From contig JAFQBB010000033.1 in NCBI GenBank assembly GCA_017416805.1, positions 1 to 64,000 on the forward strand: 64,000 bases of DNA, given 5' to 3'. A program made the translations under genes and the position numbers. Below, piece by piece: positions 1-7,555 of the stretch; the first letter of the stretch is position 1; the number at the start of each line of letters is the position of its first letter. The DNA is from Bacteroidaceae bacterium. GTDB lineage: Bacteria > Bacteroidota > Bacteroidia > Bacteroidales > Bacteroidaceae. The notes under the pieces are model-generated. The model was not told where the DNA came from. It saw only the letters and a program-made list of their open reading frames with translations, and did not search any database.

Positions 1-100
1 CACGAATGACTTCACTGGCATTGTTATAACGTCCTTGTTCGACCTTCATCCGGATGAAGTTCTCAAAATAATTGCCGAGTGCTACTGATGTTGTCCTCAT
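1..100 (-). CDS. parD: ParD-family antitoxin, N-terminal part (cut by window edge)
   Basis: Read leftwards from the ATG at 100, this gives 33 residues beginning MRTTSVALGNYFENFIR and ending in NNASEVIR at the edge. This is the N-terminus typical of ParD/CC2985-type ribbon-helix-helix antitoxins: a DNA-contacting strand followed by the 'G.Y.NASEVIR' helix. In such type II toxin-antitoxin modules ParD binds and neutralises a RelE/ParE-fold toxin and represses its own promoter. The toxin gene would lie beyond the left edge and cannot be seen. The start is supported by a well-formed promoter just upstream with a palindrome inside it. The remaining uncertainty is whether a toxin partner exists. 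Confidence 0.85.
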   Translation of the reverse strand, partial: MRTTSVALGNYFENFIRMKVEQGRYNNASEVIR

Positions 101-118
101 ATTCTTATCATTTTGCTG

Positions 119-148
119 CAAAGTTACCAATATTTGGTAATAATGCAA
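119..148 (-). promoter_or_regulatory. Promoter of the ParD gene with an overlapping palindromic operator candidate
   Basis: On the minus strand the -7 box TAACTTTG (119-126) lies exactly 19 bases downstream of a TTG -33 element (146-148), the spacing usual in Bacteroidota. The palindrome TTACCAATATTTGGTAA (124-140, seven-base arms) overlaps the -7 box and fills the spacer. ParD proteins are known to repress their own promoters, so this is the natural operator. Its binding role is inferred. Confidence 0.55.
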
Positions 149-163
149 GCGCTTTCTTCATTT

Positions 164-1132
164 TTATTTCACCTTCACCTCTATCACACCACCATTGGGA
201 TTGAAGGTGACGAGGGCTTTACCGTCGTTGGTAAGGGTGACAGAGAGTTTCTTGCCACCTTGCTTGGCGGAGAGTTTCCGGATGGGGGTATCACCTTGGA
301 TGACGAGGGTAAGCGGCTCGACGAAGAGTGACGGGTCAAGACGCATAGTGGGGGTAATGAGCAACAGGTTTTCCTTCGGATGGGCGATACCGAGCGAGGT
401 GGCGCGTCGTTCGGCGGTGTAAGCCGCCACTTCGTAGAAGGTGCCGACCCAAATGCTATCTTTCAGCGAAGCTACCATGTCGAGATGTTTCCATAAGCGT
501 TGTGGGGTGCGGCCAAAGTTGTCGTATCCGTAGGTGATGCCGTGGGTCATGGCTACTCCCCAGTCGTGTGTGTCAATCATCCGGTGCGTCCATTCGGCCA
601 ACTCCTTATCGTTTGACTTACTGCCCAATGAGCGTTGGAAGGTACGGGTGCCCACACGTCCTTTGTCCGAGATGCGGCGTCCCTCTGCTTTCTTATTGTT
701 GTTCGGATAACAGAAGGTCAGTGCAGGTTTGCCTGTACAGGCCAAGATGGCACTGTCGTTCTTCTCGATATCCTCGCGTATCTCTTCGATGGGGAAGCGG
801 GCGAAGTTCTTGTGTGCCCATCCGTGATTGGAGATTTCGTGCCCACGGTCGGAGAGTTCGCGAAGGTGTGCCCACGTCATGCGGGTGGTGTCGGCCATGT
901 GTGTGTCATCCTGATTTATCTTGGAACCATTGATGAAGAACGTGGCCCTCATGCCTCGCTTCTCGAACTCGGGGCCTACCATCGTGTAGTGTTCCTTCAA
1001 TCCGTCGTCAAAGGTGTAGCTGATGGCACATGCCTTGTTGTCCTTATACTTGGCGACAGATACCTGCCACCCTTCGGCCGCACAACTGGTGGCGACCATT
1101 AATCCTGCTAAAAGAGTTGTCAGTTTTTTCAT
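164..1132 (-). CDS. Polysaccharide deacetylase (NodB-homology, CE4-like), exported
   Basis: This is a 322-residue protein with a signal peptide ending near residue 18-20 (TSCAAEG), so it acts in the periplasm or at the surface; the cysteine there could also be a lipidation site. The NodB domain begins with TFDDG (residues 40-44), which carries the metal-binding aspartates. The second motif is H-x3-H at residues 103-107 (SNHGWAH), whose histidines complete the metal site. Enzymes of this family remove N- or O-acetyl groups from glycans such as chitin oligomers, xylan or peptidoglycan; the substrate cannot be told here. About 100 residues after the catalytic domain look like a beta-rich C-terminal extension. 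The gene sits 16 bases downstream of a MORN-repeat gene on the same strand, so the two are probably co-transcribed. Confidence 0.85.
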   Translation of the reverse strand: MKKLTTLLAGLMVATSCAAEGWQVSVAKYKDNKACAISYTFDDGLKEHYTMVGPEFEKRGMRATFFINGSKINQDDTHMADTTRMTWAHLRELSDRGHEISNHGWAHKNFARFPIEEIREDIEKNDSAILACTGKPALTFCYPNNNKKAEGRRISDKGRVGTRTFQRSLGSKSNDKELAEWTHRMIDTHDWGVAMTHGITYGYDNFGRTPQRLWKHLDMVASLKDSIWVGTFYEVAAYTAERRATSLGIAHPKENLLLITPTMRLDPSLFVEPLTLVIQGDTPIRKLSAKQGGKKLSVTLTNDGKALVTFNPNGGVIEVKVK

Positions 1133-1148
1133 TGTCAGTATGTTTTGG

Positions 1149-1406
1149 TTATTTTACTTTTTCTCCATTCTTGAATTCTCCCTCGTAGATGATGACTTTT
1201 CTATCTTTTCTGTATAGTATTCCATGTCCATGGTATTCTCCATTTTTCCATTGGCCGGTATATATGGGGCGTAATTGAGTAGTGTCTCCGTTTATTACTT
1301 CGTACATGGTTCCATATCCATGACGTTTGTCATTATGGTTGTTTCCTTTGTATATTTCATAGCATTCTGCATATCTGTGCGTTTTAAGTCTTTTTGAATG
1401 CCGCAA
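1149..1406 (-). CDS. Small MORN-repeat protein, start uncertain
   Basis: About 85 residues contain at least two clear MORN repeats (YTGQWKNGEYHGHGILY and YEGEFKNG) and a degenerate earlier one around GNNHNDKRHGYG. MORN repeats are short beta-hairpins found in membrane-associated scaffold proteins and in many Bacteroidota proteins of unknown role. There is no signal peptide. The start is a problem: the only upstream initiation codon in frame is TTG at 1406, and it lies inside a good promoter -7 box (1404-1411). The first in-frame ATG is codon 34. The gene may therefore start at a non-ATG codon, use the internal ATG, or be the 3' remnant of a longer gene. It lies 16 bases before the deacetylase. 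Confidence 0.6.
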   Translation of the reverse strand: MRHSKRLKTHRYAECYEIYKGNNHNDKRHGYGTMYEVINGDTTQLRPIYTGQWKNGEYHGHGILYRKDRKVIIYEGEFKNGEKVK

Positions 1407-1411
1407 AGGTA
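1404..1411 (-). promoter_or_regulatory. Probable -7 box, promoter for the MORN-deacetylase unit
   Basis: The minus-strand sequence is TACCTTTG followed by CGGC, a canonical Bacteroidota -7 element. It would start transcription near 1397, inside the first codons of the longest reading of the MORN gene. Confidence 0.45.
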
Positions 1412-1507
1412 AGAATAATTTGGTACATACAGGGTCTATTTATGGAAAAAATCCCTGTATCGTGCCCTCTTGCCGGAGGACCACGTGGGGGAGGATGGAG
1501 AGTCGTG

Positions 1508-1598
1508 GTGACCCTTCTTTTTTACATACGGTATGTAACCGTTGTTTCATACCGTATGAAAGGATAGTTACATACCGTGTGTAAAGACAAGGGGTCAC
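1508..1598. repeat. Three palindromes at 23-bp spacing inside a 91-bp two-fold symmetric element
   Basis: There are three 17-bp odd palindromes centred at 1530, 1553 and 1576, exactly 23 bases apart: TTACATACGGTATGTAA, TTTCATACCGTATGAAA and TTACATACCGTGTGTAA. The first two have perfect eight-base arms, and the second differs from the first by paired changes that keep the arms complementary. The third has one G-T position. Outer inverted copies of GTGACCC (1508-1514) and GGGTCAC (1592-1598) are centred on 1553 as well, so the whole element is symmetric about its middle unit. Confidence 0.8.
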
Positions 1599-1798
1599 TG
1601 TGGCTTGCGGGAAGGGATTATGGCAGGTGATGGCGATGGGTGTCAAAGCATTGCTGACGGTCTTTTAGCTATACTCAGAGACCCTTCGGCTGCGCTCAGG
1701 GTGACAGAGACGGCATGAGCCTGCATGCTTTAGACTAAATGGTTTTGCCGGACACCACTGACAAATATTATACCTGTTTGGGTGTAGAATCAAACAAA

Positions 1799-1831
1799 AA
1801 TCCGTGTTAATCCGTGAAATCCGTGCCTAAA
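1799..1831. repeat. Single arm of the 'atccgtg' intergenic repeat
   Basis: AATCCGTG-like words occur three times in a row and end in GTGCCTAAA. This is the same word set that forms the right arm of the hairpin at 4565-4592. No matching left arm was found here. Confidence 0.5.
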
Positions 1832-1892
1832 AAACTATTGGCATCATTTTGCCCCTCCCCTACGGTGTGCTTTGTTTCCCCGTTCTGTACAG

Positions 1893-2336
1893 TTATTCGT
1901 TGTTCCAGAGCAGGAGTTCTTCGTGGCTGTCGAAGTATTCGTCGAGCACTACTCCGCACTGGTTGGCCAGCCTGATGACGAGTTGCTCTTCAGTGGGTTT
2001 CAGCAAGATTTCGCCCTTGCGTGCCTGGTAGTAGCGTCTGGCGCCCATGTGTGACATTATGCCTATGCGGAAGGTTGTGGTTTTTCCTGCAGAGATGGCG
2101 TTCAGCGTCCGTATGAATCCGCGTGCGCGGCGCACCCGTTCGTTTTTCAGGTAGTACTGGCATGGGCCTTTCTGCCTGGCTTTCCATTTGGGGCTGAGCA
2201 CGGTCATGAAAGGGTATTTCCCTTCCACCATGTCGTATGCCAAGTGGCGCAGGCATGTTTCGGCCAGAGGGCAGTCGGACACGTAGCATGTCGCAAATCC
2301 TCCGGGTATCTCGTTCGGGTCAATGGTCGTGTTCAT
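1893..2336 (-). CDS. Conserved Bacteroidales protein, DUF6078-like
   Basis: This is a 147-residue protein without signal peptide or membrane segment, so probably cytoplasmic. It opens with a cysteine cluster (residues 17, 22 and 28, in the stretch CYVSDCPLAETC) and has a further cysteine near residue 59 (GPCQYY), which could form a zinc or iron-sulfur site. The C-terminal half is basic and then acidic. I associate this layout with the DUF6078 family, whose function is unknown. The assignment is from memory of the family pattern and is moderate. The gene ends 32 bases beyond a repeat-rich gap and starts 20 bases after the end of the downstream dihydrouridine synthase gene, both on the minus strand. 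Confidence 0.6.
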   Translation of the reverse strand: MNTTIDPNEIPGGFATCYVSDCPLAETCLRHLAYDMVEGKYPFMTVLSPKWKARQKGPCQYYLKNERVRRARGFIRTLNAISAGKTTTFRIGIMSHMGARRYYQARKGEILLKPTEEQLVIRLANQCGVVLDEYFDSHEELLLWNNE

Positions 2337-2356
2337 GTCTGTAATGTGTGGTTTTT

Positions 2357-3355
2357 TTATTCTTCTGTCTTGTTGCCATATTCTTCTTTAATCCGTTCAA
2401 AGATTGAAAACAGCTCCTCCACCGTGTCGGCGCGGAGCATGGCGATGCGGGTGTCGCGGAAGTTGGGAAGTCCCTTGAAAAGCGGTGTGGCGGCCAGGTG
2501 GCGACGTATATGCAGGATGCCACGGTATTCGTCGAGCCGGGCCACACTTTGTAGCACTTCCTGACGGAGCACATCCATCTTCCACTCAAAGGAAGGAGGA
2601 GGAAGTTCCTCGCCCGTCTGCAGATAGTGCGTCACCTCTTTGAATATCCAGGGACGCCCGAAGCTGGCGCGGCCTATCATGACAGCATCCACCCCATAGC
2701 GGTCGAAGCACTCCTTGGCGCGTTGGGGAGTGGTGACATCACCATTGCCGATGATGGGTATGTGCATGCGGGGGTTGTTCTTCACTTCACCAATCAGTGT
2801 CCAATCAGCTTCACCGGTGTACATCTGGCTACGTGTGCGGCCATGGATGGTCAGTGCCTCAATGCCACAGTCCTGAAGTTGCTCGGCAAGGTCAACAATG
2901 ATGCGGTGGTCGTTGTCCCATCCGAGGCGCGTCTTCACCGTCACGGGGATATCCACGGCATCCACCACGGCACGGGTGATGGCCAACATCTGCGGCACAT
3001 TCTGCAGCATACCCGCCCCGGCTCCTTTACCAGCCACACGCTTCACAGGGCAACCGAAGTTCAAGTCGAGCACGTCGGGATGTGCCTGCTCCACCACGAT
3101 ACGGGCAGCTTCCACCATCGGCTCCACCTCCTTGCCGTATATCTGTATGGCCACGGGACGCTCGTCGGGGCTGATGGCCAGTTTCTGCATCGTCTTGTTC
3201 ACCAGACGCACCAAGGCATCGGCACTGGCAAACTCCGAATAGACCATCGCCGCGCCAAACTCTTTGCACATCAGGCGGAAGCCCAAGTCGGTGACATCCT
3301 CCATCGGGGCCAACACCACGGGGCGTTCGCCCAAGTCAATATTGCGTATCTTCAT
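2357..3355 (-). CDS. dusB: tRNA-dihydrouridine synthase (DusB-like)
   Basis: This is a 332-residue FMN-dependent TIM-barrel enzyme that reduces uridine to dihydrouridine in the D-loop of tRNA, in the cytoplasm. It opens with the flavin-binding APMEDVTD (residues 16-23). The catalytic cysteine is residue 102 in NFGCPVKRVAGKGAGAGM. Other visible Dus signatures are IHGRTR (near 172) and GNGDV (near 204), followed by the helical C-terminal tRNA-binding domain. Length and motifs match full-length DusB-type proteins. Which uridine positions it modifies cannot be read from the sequence. It lies between a glycosyltransferase gene 41 bases upstream and the DUF6078-like gene. Confidence 0.93.
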   Translation of the reverse strand: MKIRNIDLGERPVVLAPMEDVTDLGFRLMCKEFGAAMVYSEFASADALVRLVNKTMQKLAISPDERPVAIQIYGKEVEPMVEAARIVVEQAHPDVLDLNFGCPVKRVAGKGAGAGMLQNVPQMLAITRAVVDAVDIPVTVKTRLGWDNDHRIIVDLAEQLQDCGIEALTIHGRTRSQMYTGEADWTLIGEVKNNPRMHIPIIGNGDVTTPQRAKECFDRYGVDAVMIGRASFGRPWIFKEVTHYLQTGEELPPPSFEWKMDVLRQEVLQSVARLDEYRGILHIRRHLAATPLFKGLPNFRDTRIAMLRADTVEELFSIFERIKEEYGNKTEE

Positions 3356-3395
3356 TGTCCGTTTTTATAGAACCCACCTTTAGCTTATAGACGGA

Positions 3396-4496
3396 TTATT
3401 TATAGAAATTCTTTTCGAAAGCAGAAAATTCATCTTTTCCCAATACACACCGTTTCCACCAGGCACGGAGAAATCCCGTCCCGTATCCGGTCAGTTGGAT
3501 GAACGAAGCCGGTACGGAGAGCAGGCCGACCCACAAATTGCGGTTTCGTATGGTGGAATCGAGGCAGATGATGAACGAAAAGAGGAGTAGGGGAGCGATG
3601 GCAATCAGTGTGGTAATCCATCCCAAGGCAAGGACAGCTACAGGGCCGGTGATGCATTGGACACCAACTGCTGGGGCACGATAAATGGTGAAAGCGCCTA
3701 ACCCCATAAACAGTATTCCGATAATGAAAAGGAGAAGCAGCAATCCTACCCCTACGGTAAATATTGCCGGAAGCATGTGTACAAGTTTCAGAGACTCGGG
3801 ATATTTCTTGTAGAGATTGATGCGGGCAATGCCGGAATTGTGTACCTGCTTGAAGAACTTCTTCAAGTCGGTACGCCGCTTGTGCCACACCCATGCTTCG
3901 GGAAAGAGCCGGCAACGGTAGCCGCCCTTGAAGATGCGGATGCTGAAATCTATATCCTCTCCAAAACGCATCTTGGAAAATCCGCCCAAAGCTTGATATA
4001 CATCCTTGCGGATACCCATGTTGAAACTCCTTGGATAGAACTTGTCCATCTTCTTCTTCGAGCCACCACGAATACCACCTGTCGTGAAGAAAGACGTCAT
4101 GGCATAGTTGATGGCTTTTTGGACAGGTGTGAATGAGTCATGTGCACGGTCGGGGCCTCCAAATGCATCGGCCGGTTCGCGTCTCACTTCATCTTCAACC
4201 GCTTGCAGATAGCCGGGTGGGACGATACAATCGGAGTCAAGTACGATGACATATTCACCTGTGCTTCGCTCTACTCCATAGTTTCGTGTCTGTCCCGGTC
4301 CTGAATTATCCTTATTATAATAATGTATAGGCAGACGGTCAGTATATCTCTCCACGATATGCCGGCAAGGGATGGAAGAACCATCTTCCACTACTATGAC
4401 CTCAAAATCCATGAAAGTCTGATGAGTAAGGCTTTCTAATAGTTCGTCCACTTCATCGGGACGATTATAGACGGGGATGACGAATGAGTAGCGCAA
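3396..4496 (-). CDS. Family 2 glycosyltransferase with C-terminal membrane segments
   Basis: The N-terminal 230 residues are a GT-A fold: the start YSFVIPVYNRPDEV, the nucleotide-sugar site VVEDGS (residues 35-40), the DxD motif D87-S-D89 (LDSDCIVPP) and the acceptor/base region FGEDIDFSIRI near residue 190. Two long hydrophobic stretches follow (roughly residues 245-275 and 290-335), placing the enzyme on the inner face of the cytoplasmic membrane. Such enzymes add sugars to lipid carriers during surface-glycan synthesis; the sugar donor and product are unknown. No other glycan-assembly gene is adjacent, so it may act alone. The start at 4496 is the first ATG before the GT-A strand. Confidence 0.88.
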   Translation of the reverse strand: MRYSFVIPVYNRPDEVDELLESLTHQTFMDFEVIVVEDGSSIPCRHIVERYTDRLPIHYYNKDNSGPGQTRNYGVERSTGEYVIVLDSDCIVPPGYLQAVEDEVRREPADAFGGPDRAHDSFTPVQKAINYAMTSFFTTGGIRGGSKKKMDKFYPRSFNMGIRKDVYQALGGFSKMRFGEDIDFSIRIFKGGYRCRLFPEAWVWHKRRTDLKKFFKQVHNSGIARINLYKKYPESLKLVHMLPAIFTVGVGLLLLLFIIGILFMGLGAFTIYRAPAVGVQCITGPVAVLALGWITTLIAIAPLLLFSFIICLDSTIRNRNLWVGLLSVPASFIQLTGYGTGFLRAWWKRCVLGKDEFSAFEKNFYK

Positions 4497-4523
4497 GTGA
4501 ATATAAATTAAAGATTAAAAATC

Positions 4524-4592
4524 AGGCACGGATTACATGGATACGCGGATAAGTCTGTTGCATAATCCGTGTCATCCGCGTAATCCGTGCCT
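4524..4592. repeat. Hairpin repeat of the 'ggcacggat / atccgtgcc' family
   Basis: AGGCACGGATTAC...GCGGAT (4524-4550) faces ATCCGTGTCATCCGCG...GTGCCT (4565-4592) as an imperfect inverted repeat with a loop of about 14 bases. Related hairpins are at 19816-19871 and 60878-60940. Confidence 0.7.
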
Positions 4593-4596
4593 ATAA

Positions 4597-4668
4597 ACTT
4601 GTAGCTTGTAGTTTAAAACTCGTAGCTCGTAGCTTACTTGTAGCTTGTAGCTGATAACTCGTAGCTTA
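4597..4668. repeat. Reiterated 'cttgtagct / ctcgtagct' words
   Basis: The word (A/C)(T/C)TGTAGCT or CTCGTAGCT is repeated about seven times in 72 bases just downstream of efp. The same word set recurs at 60806-60850 and 61341-61412. Confidence 0.65.
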
Positions 4669-5238
4669 TTACGCCTCCTTCTTACGGTTCAGGTAAGAGC
4701 CGTCGCGAGTGTCGATTTCGATGAACTCGCCTTCGTTGATGAAGAGGGGCACGCGTACCTCGGCACCAGTCTCTACAGTAGCGGGTTTGGTGGCATTGGT
4801 TGCAGTATCACCTTTGAGACCAGGTTCGGTGTATGTTACCTGAAGTACAACCTTAACGGGGAGTTCGGCATAAAGAACGGTGTCAGTAGAGGCATCAGAA
4901 ACCACTTCTACTTCCATTCCTTCTTTCAAGAAGTTTACACCTGTGATGAGGTCTTTGGCAATGGGAGCTTGGTCAAAGGTCTCGTTGTTCATGAAGATAT
5001 AGTCCTCTCCCTCCTTGTAAAGGAACTGGTAGGGACGACGCTCTACGCGTACATCTTCCAACTTCTCGCCAATGTTGAAACGACGCTCAAGTACGTAGCC
5101 GTTTACTACATCTTTCAGCTTTGTACGCATGAAAGTGTTTCCCTTACCGGGTTTTACATGAAGGAATTCAATCACGAAATAGAGTTTGCCATCCATGCGG
5201 ATGCAGGTTCCGTTCTTAATGTCTTGTGCATTAATCAT
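4669..5238 (-). CDS. efp: Translation elongation factor P
   Basis: This 189-residue EF-P relieves ribosomes stalled at proline runs. The N-terminal KOW-like domain has [12 protein letters not shown] with the tip lysine at residue 32; OB domains II and III follow, ending in [16 protein letters not shown] chose the ATG at 5238 over an in-frame ATG at 5364 for three reasons: the protein then has normal EF-P length, AAGGAG stands 11 bases before it, and the promoter -7 box (5354-5361) lies only a few bases from the longer start, so that start would fall at or before the transcription start. Confidence 0.96.
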   Translation of the reverse strand: MINAQDIKNGTCIRMDGKLYFVIEFLHVKPGKGNTFMRTKLKDVVNGYVLERRFNIGEKLEDVRVERRPYQFLYKEGEDYIFMNNETFDQAPIAKDLITGVNFLKEGMEVEVVSDASTDTVLYAELPVKVVLQVTYTEPGLKGDTATNATKPATVETGAEVRVPLFINEGEFIEIDTRDGSYLNRKKEA

Positions 5239-5353
5239 AATCTTGTTTCTCCTTATTTTATATGTGTTATAATTAAAAGTTTCATAGAGCGATGTCGTTT
5301 TCCCGACATACAAAACTAAGCCTTTGGAGGTTAAAAGCATTGTTTTGCGGGTG

Positions 5354-5385
5354 CAAAAGTACAAGAAATCGGTAAAATAAACAAA
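5354..5385 (-). promoter_or_regulatory. Promoter of efp
   Basis: On the minus strand TACTTTTG (5354-5361) is preceded by TTTG (5382-5385) at a spacing of 20 bases. Transcription would leave a leader of roughly 110 bases before the efp start. Confidence 0.6.
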
Positions 5386-5412
5386 ACTATCAGCTAAAAA
5401 AAGTCAGTTTGC

Positions 5413-5443
5413 TTGGTTGATTCAAAAAAAACATCTATTTTTG
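5413..5443 (+). promoter_or_regulatory. Promoter of rpmH
   Basis: TTGG (5413-5416) and TATTTTTG (5436-5443) are separated by exactly 19 bases, the Bacteroidota arrangement. It is divergent from the efp promoter about 30 bases away. Confidence 0.65.
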
Positions 5444-5488
5444 CACCCCGAAACTGTAGTCGGATAATAACATAAAACAAATATAGTA

Positions 5489-5653
5489 ATGAAAAGAACA
5501 TTTCAACCCTCTAACAGAAAGAGAAAGAACAAGCACGGTTTCCGTGAGAGAATGGCAACTGCTAATGGTCGCCGAGTATTGGCTTCACGTCGCGCAAAAG
5601 GTCGTAAGAAATTGACTGTATCTGACGAGTACAATGGTACTACCAAGAAGTAA
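5489..5653 (+). CDS. rpmH: 50S ribosomal protein L34 (bL34)
   Basis: This 54-residue, very basic protein begins [20 protein letters not shown] and has the family core [22 protein letters not shown]. It ends with a slightly extended acidic tail ([10 protein letters not shown]). L34 is a structural protein of the large ribosomal subunit. The gene stands alone, with its own promoter about 45 bases upstream and a strong terminator 22 bases downstream. The usual partners dnaA and rnpA are not adjacent, which is common in this phylum. Confidence 0.95.
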   Translation: MKRTFQPSNRKRKNKHGFRERMATANGRRVLASRRAKGRKKLTVSDEYNGTTKK

Positions 5654-5674
5654 TTCCTCGGAAATTGTCGGAAT

Positions 5675-5722
5675 AAGAAGAGAGCTACACTGGATGTATA
5701 TGGTGTGGCTCTCTTCTTTTTT
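5675..5722 (+). terminator. Intrinsic terminator of rpmH
   Basis: AAGAAGAGAGCTACAC pairs with GTGTGGCTCTCTTCTT (one G-T pair) around a 14-base loop, followed by a run of T. Confidence 0.85.
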
Positions 5723-5794
5723 ACACTTTTCATGTGATTATTTCAACATTTTGTCGTAACTTTGACCCCTAAAACAAAATAAGAAGCATGTGCA

Positions 5795-6436
5795 ATGACT
5801 ATCAAAGATTTCTTTTCGTTCAAGAAGAACTTCTTCTTTTGGGGTAATTTGTTGGCCATGGCCATCGTGGCCGTAGGGTTGGTGTGGGGAGTATTCAAGT
5901 GGTTGAATCATTATACTGACCATGATGTGGCCGTGGTGGTGCCCGATGTGAAAGGCTTGTTGCGTAATGAGGCTGAGACATTGCTGACGAATCATAAGTT
6001 GAATCCTATAGTGACAGACTCGACATATAATACATCCAAACCTGGTGGTATTATTTTGGATATGAATCCTTCCGAGGGAGCTATTGTGAAGGAGGGACGT
6101 GCTATATACTTGACGGTGAATACTAACCGTCCGCCGATGCGTGTGATTCCTGATTTGATAGATAACAGTTCGTTGCGTCAGGCAGAAGCCAAATTGTTGG
6201 CCATGGGTTTTAAGCTGGATGAGAATGACTCTATAGCAGGAGAAAAAGATTGGATATATGGAATAAAATACCAAGGAGTCTCTTTGCAGAATGGAGATGA
6301 AGTGCCCATTGGGGCTACATTGGTGCTTGAAGTGGGGAGCGGCGAATATGATTTGGGATTTGAAACGGATAGTTTGCAAGTGCGTGACACCCGTAGTGAA
6401 GAAGCAACGGTTATTGATGATTCTTGGTTTGATTGA
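5795..6436 (+). CDS. PASTA-domain membrane protein
   Basis: This 213-residue protein has a short cytoplasmic N-terminus, one membrane helix (about residues 14-38, FFFWGNLLAMAIVAVGLVWG) and an exterior part with two to three PASTA repeats: VVVPDVKGLLRNEAETLL near 48-65, RVIPDLIDNSSLRQAEAKLL near 117-136, and a partial third. It ends in an acidic tail (EEATVIDDSWFD). PASTA domains bind muropeptides or beta-lactam-like ligands and are usually attached to Ser/Thr kinases or penicillin-binding proteins. Here no kinase or transpeptidase domain is present, a form common in Bacteroidota. It lies 21 bases before a pseudouridine synthase gene and upstream of ddl, so the unit pairs a putative wall sensor with a wall-precursor enzyme. 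Confidence 0.85.
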   Translation: MTIKDFFSFKKNFFFWGNLLAMAIVAVGLVWGVFKWLNHYTDHDVAVVVPDVKGLLRNEAETLLTNHKLNPIVTDSTYNTSKPGGIILDMNPSEGAIVKEGRAIYLTVNTNRPPMRVIPDLIDNSSLRQAEAKLLAMGFKLDENDSIAGEKDWIYGIKYQGVSLQNGDEVPIGATLVLEVGSGEYDLGFETDSLQVRDTRSEEATVIDDSWFD

Positions 6437-6457
6437 CGTATATATAATAAGGTACGC

Positions 6458-7531
6458 ATGAGAAATGAAGCAGAAGACATTTTGCCTGAAGAGTTGGATG
6501 ACATTGAACCGGTAGGACAAGAAGCGGGTGAATTGCACGAACACTTTCGGGTGGTGGTGGATAAGGGCCAGACACCCATGCGGGTGGACAAGTTCTTGTT
6601 CGAGCGCATTGTAAACTCATCACGTAACCGTATTCAGCGGGCTGCCGACATGGGGTATGTAATGGCCAACGGCAAACCGGTGAAGAGTAGTTATAAGGTA
6701 AAGCCTTGCGAAGTCATAACCGTGATGATGGATCGTCCGCGATACGATAATGACATCATCCCCGAGGATATACCTCTTGATATCGTATATGAAGATGAAG
6801 ACTTGATGGTCATCAACAAACCTGCAGGGTTGGTGGTGCATCCCGGATGTGGCAACTATCATGGCACATTGGTGAATGCCATAGCTTGGCATTTGAGGGA
6901 TAATCCTAAGTACGACCCTAATGACCCACAGGTGGGATTGGTTCATCGCATAGATAAAGATACGTCGGGATTGCTCGTTGTGGCCAAGACTCCTGATGCC
7001 AAAACACACTTGGGACTCCAGTTCTTCAACAAGACAACGAAGCGCCAATATAACGCCCTCGTCTGGGGAAATTTTCTGGAGGACACGGGAAAAATTGAGG
7101 GCAACATAGCCCGCCATCCGAAGGACCGTATGCAAATGGCCGTCTTCAGCGATCCGGAGATAGGCAAACATGCCGTCACGCATTATAAAGTGTTGGAGCG
7201 ATTCGGATATGTCACCCTTGTAGAATGCCAGTTGGAGACGGGACGCACCCATCAGATACGTGTACACATGAAGCACATCGGTCATATTCTCTTTAATGAC
7301 GAGCGTTATGGAGGGCATGAGATACTGAAAGGCACTCACTTTGCCAAATACAAACAGTTTGTACACAACTGTTTCGATATCTGCCCACGTCAGGCTTTGC
7401 ATGCCCGTACCCTTGGTTTCGTGCATCCCCGTACAGGCGAGGAGATGTTCTTCACCACCGAACTTCCCGAAGATATGACACAACTTATCGAACGGTGGAG
7501 GAGCTATATGAATGACAAAGAGATTGAATAA
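6458..7531 (+). CDS. rluD: RluD-type ribosomal RNA pseudouridine synthase
   Basis: This is a 357-residue RluA/RluD-family enzyme. An acidic N-terminal extension of about 35 residues is followed by an S4 RNA-binding domain (MRVDKFLFERI from residue 41) and the catalytic domain. The motif HRIDKDTSGLLVVAK holds the catalytic aspartate at residue 166, and ETGRTHQIRVH near 260 is the second family signature. RluD homologues convert uridines of 23S rRNA helix 69; the exact target is inferred from similarity only. It lies between the PASTA gene and ddl with short gaps, so probably one operon. Confidence 0.9.
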   Translation: MRNEAEDILPEELDDIEPVGQEAGELHEHFRVVVDKGQTPMRVDKFLFERIVNSSRNRIQRAADMGYVMANGKPVKSSYKVKPCEVITVMMDRPRYDNDIIPEDIPLDIVYEDEDLMVINKPAGLVVHPGCGNYHGTLVNAIAWHLRDNPKYDPNDPQVGLVHRIDKDTSGLLVVAKTPDAKTHLGLQFFNKTTKRQYNALVWGNFLEDTGKIEGNIARHPKDRMQMAVFSDPEIGKHAVTHYKVLERFGYVTLVECQLETGRTHQIRVHMKHIGHILFNDERYGGHEILKGTHFAKYKQFVHNCFDICPRQALHARTLGFVHPRTGEEMFFTTELPEDMTQLIERWRSYMNDKEIE

Positions 7532-7555
7532 TAATATAATGAAGATAAAATAGTA

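Larger units (their letters stand above)
1407..1892. other. 486-base gap without a gene, rich in repeats
   Basis: I see no convincing coding frame on either strand. The stretch holds a three-unit palindrome array (1508-1598), a hairpin with ACCCT/AGGGT arms around a GC-rich loop at 1681-1702, and a single arm of the 'atccgtg' repeat family (1799-1831). Confidence 0.7.

Noticed and set aside
5239-5364. N-terminal extension of EF-P by 42 residues
   Set aside because: The promoter box is at 5354-5361, EF-P length becomes abnormal, and a ribosome-binding AAGGAG precedes the inner ATG.
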